Origin: Acanthaster planci
Lineage: Eukaryota; Echinodermata; Asteroidea; Valvatida; Acanthasteridae
Direction of reading: 5' to 3'
Assembly (NCBI RefSeq): GCF_001949145.1
Contig: NW_019091678.1
Location: 136,782-200,781, forward strand
DNA: 64,000 nt
Shown here: in pieces, positions 35,501 through 47,187 of the stretch
Position numbering within the stretch: position 1 is the first letter of the stretch
Layout of the letters: each line of letters begins with the position of its first letter
The notes under the pieces: generated by a model
The model's input: only the letters and a program-made list of their open reading frames with translations
Databases searched by the model: none
What the model was told of the DNA's origin: nothing
Position numbers and translations under genes: made by a program

Positions 35501-37419
35501 AAAAAAAACCTGGACTTGCAACGCCNNNNNNNNNNNNNNNNNNNNNNGCTGATTAAGGGCATTGCGAGTCCAGATTTTATTATACACGTCCGTGTTGAGA
35601 ACAAACTCAGTTCAACACTGGCATTCTTTCGCCGGTGAGTGTGCACTTCAAGTCAGAGCGGACTAGGGTCCGCTGAGCAGACAAACCGTCGACTTGCAGC
35701 CTTCGCTTAGGTTAAAGCTAAAAGACGATGAAAGTTTATATTAGGGCGAAGTGGCGACGGGATGAAGTGGCCGTGCACGTGGGGCGAAGAGGGAAAGGGG
35801 CCTGGGGATCTGGTTAGGGGTCCAGTCCACTAATTCAAGCCCCAATGAAAACAGTGTAAAATCAGCACCGTTCAGGGCCCAATATCATGCACGCCAACAT
35901 CCCTGAGATTTCTGAAACACAAATGAAATTCTTGTCTGGTCACTTATATTTCAATTTCTTTTCAATTTTTTGTGGGTAAACCAATTAAATTTTTAATTAT
36001 TCCCACAAAACAAAATCACCCCCAAAAAAGTGATTTTTCCGAAGTCTGATTGCAGCCATTTCTCAAGTGGCAAGCCCTTCTGCTTTCATATGAAAGCTCA
36101 AAGACCCAGGGAGTTGATCCTGGCAACGATTTACACAATCTCACCATTTTGGGGGCCAAGCAATCTCCTTTTTCAAAAGATACGGTGGGGGTCACTTTTA
36201 ATGCTTATGAGCTGGTCAAAAATTCTCACTTGAATTAGTGGTCTGTACCCTTAGGGGAATTTGGTTGGGGCGAAGTGGTCAGGGGCGCGTGCCAGGAAAT
36301 CGGGCGAAATGACCATTACACGTGCGTGCCGAGTTTGACTTTGCAGACATTATATGGAACACCAAATTAACAATAAAATGTAATCGCCGAATCAGTGACG
36401 CACTTATGCTATCAGTGATGCATTTTAATGATTGACAACTTTTCATTGGTCAAGATCTTGTCAACGGATAATTTTCCCGCGGCAATCGTTGATGAAGCGT
36501 CAATCGACCATGAAGCACGTATCAACATTTTACTCTCTGTAACAAATAAGAATAAAATAGCTGAACATGAAGCTTGTTCTCAAACAAACACCCCATCCCC
36601 GATAGAGCCTGAAAGTAGCCCCCTGATGGTGAGCTTCCTGAACCATTGGATAGGATAAAGAATGTGTAAAAAAAAATAGAATTAGTAACATTTCTTCATT
36701 CAGTTCCTTTTTAAAATCTCAAATTATAAAACAGCCCTTTCGTACAATATTTGGTAACATATTAATTTAGAGAAACTGAAAAATTACCTCACTTAAAATA
36801 GAAATATTCTGCCAAAAATGACTTATCACTTCCGAAAATATAAAATACAGGAACAGTCAAATGCAGTGGTTTCGTAGGCAGATGAACAGTTATGGAATTA
36901 TACTTTATGGTTTTCTTTTGGTAATCGCCAAAATAAAATCAGACCAAAATATTTTGACGAATTTGTAATTTATAAGGAAATAAACTTAACACAGTATTCC
37001 GCTTTTTTAATGTTTAGCGTCAACGATTCTGTGGTTGCATAAAATGCGTCTTAGGCGTTCCATATCATTTGAGGTGCTGAGTTTGACATGTTCCGACTGC
37101 AGCCTGTTGGTGGCCTCTTTAGGTCAACTCTCTTCCGTGGCTTAGGCAATTAAAATTCTAAAATAAGATATAAGAACTTTAAAAAAGCAAAAGAGACTCA
37201 TTTTTTAATGATATACAGAAAATGCATGTTAGAGAACTAAGATAAAAATATTTGAGACAGCTTCTTTTGATGCGCACGAGCCTAAGGTGAAAATCGCGCA
37301 TTAATAATGCACATGCGCGAAATAACGACATGTACATACATGGAGTAGAATTTGTGATGATGAGGAAGTGACACGATAAGAGATCATTTGAACGGCTTCA
37401 TTGCTCTACTTTTGAGGTA
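32501..37419. other. Gene-poor stretch between TMED2 and the SBNO1-type gene
   Basis: No supportable gene. It holds degenerate repeats containing gggcgaagtgg (about 32870-33000 in reverse, 35745-35800, 36265), poly-C tracts near 33425 and 33645, a CpG-richer patch at 33930-34010 with a possible donor (aaatgtgagt, 34205), and a palindrome split by an assembly gap (35481-35603). Confidence 0.5.
35481..35603. repeat. Inverted repeat split by a 22-base assembly gap
   Basis: The left arm (taagaaccacggacgta ... tggacttgcaacgcc, 35481-35525) matches the reverse complement of the right arm (ggcattgcgagtcca ... cacgtccgtgttgagaa, 35558-35603) over about 43 bases with a few mismatches. The gap 35526-35547 is in the loop. 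The same composition and size are typical of a foldback MITE. Confidence 0.7.
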
Positions 37420-37420
37420 A
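37280..37420 (+). promoter_or_regulatory. Candidate promoter and 5' UTR exon of the SBNO1-type gene
   Basis: The stretch combines gcacatgcgcga (NRF1-like), gaggaagtgac (ETS-like) and a possible donor at the end (cttttgag|gtaaaa, 37412-37419). The first coding exon at 43706 starts with ATG directly after its acceptor, so a noncoding upstream exon must exist. This is one of two candidates; the other lies near 34000-34206. Confidence 0.25.
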
Positions 37421-37672
37421 AAAATTTAGAATTTATACACTTGATATGATCAGAGTTTATTTTTATAAGATTCAACTCGATTTCAAAGTAATGTTCCTGG
37501 TAAGCAGGCATATTAAACTTGTTAAACGCCGTGGCTGATTCATTGCGTTGCTGTCGATTCACGCTGCGGTTTAAATGTACATTGTCATGTACGTTGGCCT
37601 ATGATTGTTTCTGGTACGGACGGGACGAGTTTCGCGGAAATTAACATAGGGCCTACCGCGCCGGAAACCATT

Positions 37673-37769
37673 ACTCGATCCTAGCCCCACTAGTGTGGCA
37701 CGGATCACTCCCGATACTAAGGATAGATCGGTAGTGATCCGTGCCACACTAGTGGGGCTAACTCGATCC
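37673..37769. mobile_element. Perfect 28-bp hairpin element with 9-bp flanking duplication
   Basis: Arms 37682-37709 and 37733-37760 (tagccccactagtgtggc... and its exact complement) are perfect inverted copies around a 23-base loop. Both sides are flanked by actcgatcc (37673-37681 and 37761-37769). An exact 9-base duplication around a terminally inverted sequence is the signature of a transposition event, and 9 bp is the length typical of Mutator-like elements. The perfect arms indicate recent origin. Confidence 0.8.
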
Positions 37770-39171
37770 ATGCATTGCAAAGCTTCAAAGAGGGCCATGT
37801 GACCGGTGACCAAGTATTGGAAAACCCCTTCCCGGTCCCGGCATTGCCTCATACATGTCATAACTGATCAGTTATGTCAGTCATTGATAATGTCATGAAT
37901 GTGTTTATACCATAATTACTACTGATCACATCAGTAGTCAGCAATTTTGTGGCACGAACATTATAAACACATTGAATTGGATACTTGCTGTCAATTCAAT
38001 GAACCTGAAATAGGCTTACCCAAGGCAGAAGTGTACTCTTGTTTGTACGTGCTCTAGTTTTATTTTTAGTCAAGTTAGTCATGTTACTTTTAAGGCCTCT
38101 GACACTGGTTTTGCTGCCTTTGCACTGCTCTGTTGTGTGGAATCTTTATCATTTATACGTGTCCTGCCTGTGTGTATTTTTAGCAACATTGAAGGATACG
38201 CTGTTTGAAGACTGCCTTTCAGTTCAGTGACTGCTGACTTGCATGACTTGTAGGCTTGCCATGTTTGCAGGGATCCGGGTATGTTGATGTTTGAAATTAA
38301 TGAGTGATGACAAGGAGTTTATCTATATTGATATTTAAGGGGGAAAAATGATGTACATTTATGTAAGCCTACATGTATTGTTTTCATTGCAGGAATTAAG
38401 GAAAATTTCAGTTGGGGAAGAATTCTAGATGTTGCCTGTCACCATTCTTGATATTGGCCAATTGTAGATTATCTCACTCTTGTATTTTTGTTGAAGACAA
38501 ATCCACTCAGCTCAAGTGGGAAAACTAACATTGCTGAAGGAAAAAGGAAAAATTATTTTTCAGCCTTATTTTGGAACATTTTTGTTTCATTGCTTGATGT
38601 AATTTTGGCAGAGGTTAATTAATGTCCATGTTTTCCAACAGGTGCACAAAGAAAATTGTATATAGTATGTTTATTTCTCTTCTTGTAGAAGGAAATGAAT
38701 ATAATAATGCTGCACTTGTAGGAAAAAATATCAAGAAGGAAATAAATTTAAAGCAAAAGGACATGAAAAAGAAAAAGAATCGTACTGTTATACATGTCCT
38801 GTTAAGTACATGTACATGTAAATAGAAAATACAGAGACATTTTCTGTAGGCCAAGGCTTCCAAACTAGATTACAAGAAGAGCAGCAGACCAAGGAAACAG
38901 TATGTGTATCTAATAGTGGGTCAGGACAGAAAGCATCTGTATAGAAATAAACACTGGAATATATGTACATGTACATCTACATCTACTTATTACTGGAGAA
39001 GAGAACACAAAACAATAGACAGATTAAATCGAAAAAACGTATGGCAAGATCAGAGAAACAAAGCTGGAAATTAAACTCTGCCTTTAATTTAAATCATCGT
39101 TTGCATTGGCCAAAGGATGACTGGCCTGAACTACATCAGAGAGGTCAGAATGAATAGTAATAATGCTGAGG

Positions 39172-39350
39172 GTCATAATAGTGGGAGTCTGGTTGGCAAA
39201 GTAGTTCTTCCCTCACCTTTCACCCCTGCGGCCCACATCCGATTCCTGGCTCGGTCCAAATGTGGATTGGATTTTCATTCCTTTCTTGATTCGGTGGGTT
39301 TTACCCCGAAATTTGTTCTCTGGGTTTTCCTCTCACCAAACTAAAATGAA
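39172..39350 (+). repeat. tRNA-derived SINE copy
   Basis: Second copy of the family at 10470: atccgattcctggctcggtc (degenerate B-box), aatgtggattgg, gattcggtgggttttaccc and ttctctgggttttcctctcac follow in the same order. Confidence 0.6.
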
Positions 39351-41099
39351 AAACTAAAACTGTAACTGCTTCTATTGCTGGATTTGGGTCATTTGGCAGC
39401 TGCCTGAGACGCCCTTGTATGCCATTCACTTGACTATGTTTAATGTCTTCATTGTACAGCACATTTGAACATATTTGTATGAAGTTTTCACTTTATAAAT
39501 GTACAAATTATTATTAAAACACATGAAAAAAAATCTCTGGGGTTTTCTTTTACAAATTTAGGGAAAAATTTGAGCAACAAAAAAGGCAGTTTAGAGGGGT
39601 GACATGCATTGGTTTGTCTAGGATTGGAAGGAAGCTGTTGGCCTAAACAGTAATGAGGAAATTGTCCACTGGTGATAGCAGCTGTTGAGGAGATAAAGGT
39701 TGAAACCACCCATGACAGATTATATTACATGGCGTCTCATTTGTAACAGTATCAAGACAGCTGGCCCCAAAATCTGTGAAGTGCATCAGTTGAGTTGCTA
39801 AGAGACTCTCCCGAAAGAATTTCCACTGAATATGTACATGTAGATATCTGTCCTGTGCATGGTGAATTTTGACAAAGAAAGATCTGTATGTAGTCATCGG
39901 AAAGTGATAAAGTCTTTGTTAGTGTGACATTTTTTTGCATTACTGACAGGTACATGTATAGCAGCTCCTTTCACTTGCGGGAAGTGAAGATTGAACAAAA
40001 TGGTAGTTGCCCATACTGACATAGAGAAGGGCTATCTCTAAACCATTTTTCTGTGAAAATGCTTGAAGTTATCAAACCAGATGCTCGTTGTCTCTATGGT
40101 TGTAAAATGATCATCTTTTAAAGTCACAGCCCATCACATGCAGTTGGCCAATAAGTAACTGACAAAATTATTGATAAAATGGATACTTGGTCTTAACCCT
40201 GACTGCCCAAGGGTTGCTGGATCTAACCTTCCCCGGTCACACAAACTTCAACACCTTGGAAAAACACTCTTACCTCACAGTACCCAATCCCACAGACTTC
40301 AACAGTACTCTTGCTGCAACAGTACCCAATCATACACTCCAACAGGTCTTTACCTGTGTGATTCTGTTTGATTGGGTACAGCAGGCCCAAGGCACAGTAC
40401 AAAGAGTATGGACAGGCAGTACCTATTCAAACAAACTCACGCACCATCATGCTGCATATCCCTCCCCCAACTGCTGGGATCATTGTGGTCAGAAACAAGG
40501 AAGGTTGTCCTTGTAATGGTACATACTTACATTTTCAATGGAAAGCTTTCTATCATTGCATAATATTTAAAAATACAGTATTCATTTGAAATTCTTGATG
40601 ATAAAAAGTGATGGTCAAAAGTGAGAGGGCCACAGTAGCTTTTCAGTCAAAATTCAACAGGGTATGTGCACGCCAACAGTACTCATACACCAGATACATG
40701 TAATATAGTAAGCTACCAGTACCCAATGCCAACACACTTTACTGGTGTTGAATTCTGTGTTATTATTATGGTTTATTTTAACTCTCCCGTCACAGCCCAG
40801 AGGCTGAATTGTGGGCCAGTTTACACTAATAAAAAATTACCAATAATTGCTAAAAAAAAAAAAAAATCTTAAAGAATTTACTCAGATAAAACCGCCAGTT
40901 AGAAAAATTCTAAAAATTTTGAACAAAACCAAGTTCTTTAAAATGTCACTATTACAATTATAAACAATTAAAATAGGACACACAATCTACAATAAGAAAA
41001 TTACAAGTAGTTCTCATTCAGTAGTTCAGCAGAGAAGGGATTGAACTGTATTTGTATCTATTAGTTCAGCATCTCGGGATTGACAAAGTGTTGGCATTA

Positions 41100-42740
41100 C
41101 ATCAATTATTGGACCTCGTCAGCGGAAGCCAGTAACGATGAGAAATAAGAAGTTCTGTGCCAAATTTCAAACAGCTCACTGCACATATGATCATATGGTG
41201 TATGACTTGAAATATTAATGGATAAAATAGTCCGAAACGCTCTTTTTGTAGTTTTTCGAGCGATTCCTGTTGTACATTTGTCAATCCAGAATGCCAAACA
41301 GGACATGCATGTTCAACGGTAGGTCTGATATATTGCATGTACACCTGTACATGTACACAGTTACAAGATCTTCAATTGATATGCCACAACGTTTAAGCTG
41401 ACCTTACAAATAAAGCCTTCTATTAAAGAAATAACTCATCACGGTTACCTGGATATCCCATCTGAGATTATTTTAGATATTAAAGCCAAGAATTTTAAGA
41501 CAGTTCAGCTGATCAAGAGTCGAAGCACCTAAATGTAAGTCTGGAATCTGGATAGCATTCCTTTTAAAACAAACAGTCAGTACCTGGCATTTATCAGCAT
41601 TTAATATCATGTTACTGTCATTAGCCCATTGGTTTAGTCCATCAAGTTGATTTTGAATCAAGCTAGTTTGAACAACATCGCTAAATGTCTGGCATAGTGT
41701 TAAATCATCTACATATTTAGAGTGAATGACTTCAGGAATGTTAGATCCGGCGTCATTGATCACGTGACTAAAAAGGCAACAGGTCCCAGTTTGGTGCCCT
41801 GCGGAATACCCGCATGAATAGACCGCCATTTTGATAACAGACTGCCTGGGTGCGCTCAGAAAGAAAGCTACATATCCAAGGAATGATAAATCTACGAACA
41901 CCGGAATCGATGAATTTAGGAATAAGAATATTGTGGTCCACACAATCGAAGGCCTTGGGAAAAGTCTGTGGCAACAATAACAGCAGAGGTTTTGGCCGAA
42001 TCAGTATCGCGATGAATTTGATCTAACATTTTAGTCAAATAGTGAGCAGCTGAGTTGTCTTCAAGAGAACCAAACTGTTGTTTGTCTAAAGTACATTTGA
42101 TATCATTTTTGATTCAACTAGTTACAAAGCTTTCTAAGACTTTAGCAAAAATGCAAGTCGTTGATATTGGATGAAGATGTTTAACTGTGTAAGGTTGGCA
42201 CTTTGGTACCGGCACCACATATGCAGACTTCCATATTTTTGGAACAATACATTCTTTCAAAGAGCAGTTGAGAATATCTTATAAGGGAAAACACAGTTCA
42301 TAGGCAAACTCTTTAATCAACCTGGATGGAATTAAATCGAGGCCTCCAGTTTTATGTACTGTCACCTTTTTCAATTCATGGTATACTTCCTGTGTGGTAA
42401 TGGCACTTGTGCCAAGGCTGGTAAATATGCCAGCTGCTTACTAAGATATAAGCAAGAGAAATATCATATGCTACTGACAAAACATATTCATTAATACGCA
42501 AGGCTGTCCACTAGATAAGTTTTCTGTTATGCAGACCAGACTTTTTGTTGATTTGTTTATACCTATCCCGGGAATTACTGTTTTTTAGGTGGCCTACACT
42601 TCCTTTATAAAACTTACATTTGGAATTTTTTATTTTACGAGAAACCTTGTTCCGCAGAAGTCGCCAAAGAAAAAATTTACCTTCCAAGAAGGCTTTCTGC
42701 CTTTTCATTATGAGTGCCTTAAGTTCAGGATTCATCCATG
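41100..42740 (-). pseudogene. Non-LTR retrotransposon (LINE) reverse-transcriptase remnant
   Basis: Minus-strand pieces in order: a basic linker (KKSGLHNRKLI end at 42511), a stretch around 42000-42400 with a frameshift and stops, KAFDCVDHNIL...WICSFLSERTQAV (41960-41800), the catalytic YVDDLTL (about 41710), LNADKCQVL and a C-terminal IRPTVEHACPVWHSGL piece (41340-41250). The YxDD box and the FDxVDH and ADK motifs place it among LINE reverse transcriptases; the clade is not clear. No intact endonuclease domain is visible. It is a dead, 5'-truncated copy. Confidence 0.82.
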
Positions 42741-43705
42741 GTTTATCCTCGTTGTGGATGGCAACAGTTTTAGTGGTGGTTAGGAGGTTAGGGTTAAGAT
42801 GGTTATGGGACTTTTACTTCAGTGTGTGAAATCCCTCAGCTATGTACATGTACATGTAGATGTACTTGTACATTCAACTGAGTGTGACAACATGCCCCAG
42901 ATGCTGAATTCGTGCCCAATTCAAAACATGCCTCTGCAATGTCTGATATGAAGTCAAAATCCTAGAATATTGTTTTTCTCAGAATACAAAGTACATGTAT
43001 TCACTGGTGGTGTGCATATACGGGTGCACGTACATGTAGTTTGGGAACTGGGTACCCAACTCCTATAACTCACGGGTACCCAATTCCCACAACACGGGGG
43101 TACCCGGGTACCAGTAATTATTGTGAAGATCAGAGCAAAACGCAGAAGTAAAGTTTTTCCAACTTGTCCACGCCCACACTTTACTATGAAGCTGCTGTTG
43201 GTGGTGGGAATTGTCGGTTTTAAACAAAGAATACATATACATGTATATCTTTCCCTGAGTGTCACAATAATGTAAACATCATTAGCTCCAATGTACATTT
43301 TGTAGACAACAGGGAATTGTCTGTACACAGTTTCAAAAAATGTTCCATTCAGATTTTTCCAATGGTTTTCCAGAAAGTAATCAATAGAAATGGTGCATGC
43401 CTTTGTGGAATGCTGGATCAAAATGTCAAGAAAGTACGTGTAATTTTGTGTAATAAGTTTGACAAACTAAAATCGGGTACCCTTAATCAACGGTCGGGTT
43501 TCGGGTACCCGGGTACTCAGCACGGCCCTAGTATCCACTCAGCTGAAACTTCATCAGGTTTGTTTTTAGGCACCTCTTCTTAGATTTTGAGTAATTTTGT
43601 TGCCTTTAGACTAAGGAACATAATGTACAAATGACGAATGATGGACTATATGTTTAATCACAATTTAATCTCCACTTTTTTTAACTGTTGGTGTTGACCT
43701 TACAG

Positions 43706-46700
43706 ATGAATGGACTGGCGGAGGAGGGGCAGGACCTGCTGCTGGCAGCCCTGTCAGAGAGTGGGCTAGCATTCGACGAATTCCCTGGTGCTGACCCCAA
43801 TGAGCAGAATGACTTTGATCTCAGCCTCTTGGGACCACCTGATCCTGTCGAAACTGTAAGTGGTTTTTTTTTAATCATTCTCATCAGTGCCTTGTCGTCA
43901 ATTACCAACTGGAATGCTTGCATGAAAAATACTGAGCTTTGAAGCTACCCGCAAACCTTGTACTTGCATAATTGTGTCATTCAGTTCAGCACTTTCAACC
44001 ATCGTATTGGGGAAACCCACAGAATCACATTGGGAATGAGGAAGCAAACTGCATGTACTGTACGTTGCTTGTACGCATTACTGTGGTTGGAATTGAATAT
44101 TCACCTACTGGTATGGCACAGAAACTATACCAAACCAGAACCCATTCTTGCAGTCCATGTGATTGATGTTATGTAGAACACAGTATTGTCAGTTGTGGGT
44201 TAATTTCAGGGATGAAATATGGTTGTGCTTGGATATTACACACTAACATGTGCTTATTGGTATAAAATTAATATTTAGATTTTTTGGGTCTTTAACGTGC
44301 AAACTGACAATCAACAAAATTGTGCCAATTTCCATGTTCCGGTTTGTTGGTTTCACCCAATGGCACTGGTGCAACATGGCCTGACTATTCTTTGGAGACA
44401 CTGTAATCAGTCATGTGTGAAGGGAATGCAATGCCTGGTGCATCCTATCAGCAACCCACTGCGAGAAACAGGAGATACAATAAATCTTTAGATATCAATT
44501 TTCAGAAACATTTATTAGTGCATGTTCATTGACTGTCCGTTAACATTCAATTGTACATGTATATGTACATAGGCTCCGTTTTTATTGGGTTTTCAATTTT
44601 CATAGGTGTGTATATTTGTTTTTGTTTCATAGTAGGTTTGATCGCCTTGGTTTTTTAACCTTTATTAAAACCTAAAGGCAGTGAAATGTGTTCCCTAACC
44701 CTTAACTCTTACATAGGGCTTCATGCACAAAAATACTTATTGTAGTAAACTGTATTATAACTTCTGTACATGTAGTTATGTGAATGGTGTGCAGCTCTTG
44801 TAATATGTTTTAGTGTGTAATACTCGAGTCAACATAAAGTATAGTACAGTGTATGTGATATTTCGTAGTACGTGGTCCTTCCGTCCAAGTCAATCCACCC
44901 GTAGTTGAAGTGCATCCTCTCTAGTGAAAAAAAGACAGAATGGTACCAAGTTTTTCAATCAGGTTCTTGTATGCGCTCGGCGTGCACATAAAGACCATAC
45001 ATTCCAGAATATATTTGTTGCGCGTACTCGGCATGCCCCGAGTCAAATTCACACAAACTTGTGCACCTACATGTACACTGTATGTGGTGAGTTCATACCA
45101 AAGGACTGTCAATTTCATTTCAAAACATGCGCTTTATTGTTCCCGCTCGGAGCAGATAGTCAGGCAGTTAGTGTTGAACTCCACCTGTTCTAATTCCTTT
45201 TTGCTTGGGAGGGGGAAGGTTTTTTTTTTTTTTGTTTTTTTTTTTACTATTTTCATTCCTTTGATCAGCTTTTGACATATTGTTAGAATGGTGGACTCTT
45301 GTTTCCATGTTGGCATATGCACCCACTAACTTCTGTTTGCTTTTGAGAGAGGTTGTAAGGAAAATAAATATACCTGAACATCTTGAAGGGCTGACGCCAG
45401 TTTGTTTCTGTCACGGTTACTTCAGGAGCAATACCCCACAGGATTCCAGACTAATGTGACAGACCCTCTGCTGGAGATGCTACAACAGCAGCAGCAAGAA
45501 CTCCCACCACAGCAGCAACAGCTCCAGCCTCGGATGCAACAGCAACAACTACAGCACGTCCAGCAGCAGCCAGCGTTGGTTTCTGCTCCAACTCTGCCAC
45601 AGGTACTGCCTTCTCAATATAGTACTGCCTTCTCAATATTGGAAATTTGAGAAATTGAAGTTTTTAAAATCAGTTTTCAGTTGAAACTCGACTATAGTGC
45701 AAAGCAATATCTTCTACAAAACCCAATTGAGTGTTTCATAAACTAAGACTACTCAGTGAAATAAAAGACCCATGCACAGTCCTTCATTTTAAGAAAATTC
45801 AGGAGAGCTATAAATTTCTCTTCTTAAATCTCTCAGGAGAGCAATCGCTCTCCTTAAAATAAACCAATTAACAGAAGTACGGAACAAGGTCAAATGATTG
45901 TTTGTACCCTGGAGTTTATTGTTTTCACTTTTTCCGATGGTTTCTAATTTTCGTGGGGTAATTTTTATATTAATTTAGTTTATTTAGTCCTGTTAGAAAC
46001 ATGGGTTTGCGACACATAAATCATCTCAGTGCTTGTTTTCTTTTTATTTGAACCAGAATTTTTATACGTACAAATTAAAAATACACTATTTAAAGTGCAG
46101 CTGCAATGAATTTTTCTTCGACATAATTTTTCTGCATCTTTGTACTTTTCTTTGAAGTATTGAAACTCTTACGCATTCCTATTTGGTTAAATGCATTGAA
46201 AACTGCACACTTTTAACAATCAAAAGATCCATGTTTTTCTGGACAACTGTTCCCGCGAACTCATCCAGGGAAGACATGCTTCAGTGTTGGGGTTTCCTGC
46301 ACGAATTCAGTGGGCATAAACACTGTATGTATCACGGAGCAACGTTTTCGTAACTACCAAAAGCTTAAGGTTGTTTTCTGCTTAAGGAAGCATAATATGT
46401 ACAGTGTACATGCTATAGGTGCGTGCAGGGTGGGCTAGCCGGTCTGATCCAAGAATAGGCTGCGCTCACGATGATCGTATTCGTACAGTGTATGAAAGTC
46501 GCGGCGAGTCGCACGGTCCTTGTTTGGTGATGTTATCCACTGTTTTTGTCATAGATGTCATTATTTGTAAAGTGCCCTTAGATTTTTTGAGAAAGTGATT
46601 TTTACGCTCTCTTAGGAGCATGGTAAGAGCGCTTGCATGATCGCACTCTTTAAAAATGATGGACTGCATGCAGATATAAGATTAAGGTTGTTGCCAATGT

Positions 46701-47187
46701 TTGATATTTTTGGTGTGTTTGTTAGATGCAGAATTTGGGGAACGTGGTTGCTAAGCTCACAACTTCCTCTGATACCAACTCGGGCACTGTCTACGTCATG
46801 GACAAGAATCGCTCCATGACACCTGCGGCTCCCCAGAGCCCCTCCCCCGTCCCATCCTACGACATCAAGCCGGATTTCTTCCGGACCATTGCCACACCCG
46901 GACCACCCCGGCCCTCACCGGCAACAACTGCCATTGGGACGTACCAGAAGCCTGTTGGGCTGTCCCGCATCAAGACTGCGCCGGCCGGTCTCAGCGCCTT
47001 GCTAGACAGCATACCCAGCACCAGCAGCCACCCTTTGGGTTTCATAGGGCAAGGGAGTGCAAAGCCACTGGGGAACAGCCCTGCAGCGGCAGCAACCCCA
47101 GCCAACAAAGGGCTCTCACAAAAGGACGTCTCACGACTGTGGTCAAATGATGACATCAAGTTAAAGCATGTGACAGTGAAAGTTCAA
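43706..47187 (+). CDS. SBNO1: SBNO1 exons 1-3: N-terminal region, residues 1-263
   Basis: ATG 43706 follows directly on the acceptor TTACAG. Exon 1 (50 codons) has the conserved [13 protein letters not shown] and an acidic stretch. Exon 2 (59 codons) is Gln-rich, with two clusters of Q interrupted by L, P, M and R. Exon 3 (154 codons) is Ser/Pro-rich ([20 protein letters not shown]) and ends [19 protein letters not shown]. All three are phase 0. The region is expected to be disordered. The intron at 43856-45425 and the one at 45603-46725 contain nothing recognisable. Confidence 0.9.

Larger units (their letters stand above)
37421..43705. other. Probable 5' intron of the SBNO1-type gene, repeat-rich
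   Basis: No coding exon is supportable. It contains the hairpin at 37673, a SINE (39172-39350), a LINE reverse-transcriptase remnant (41100-42740, minus strand) and gggtaccc-rich repeats (43055-43110, 43470-43530). Confidence 0.5.

Noticed and set aside
36428-36658. 76-codon plus-strand open frame
   Set aside because: No homology, no splice context, isolated in repeat-rich DNA.
37571-37861. 96-codon minus-strand open frame
   Set aside because: It spans a perfect palindromic insertion, so the frame is accidental.
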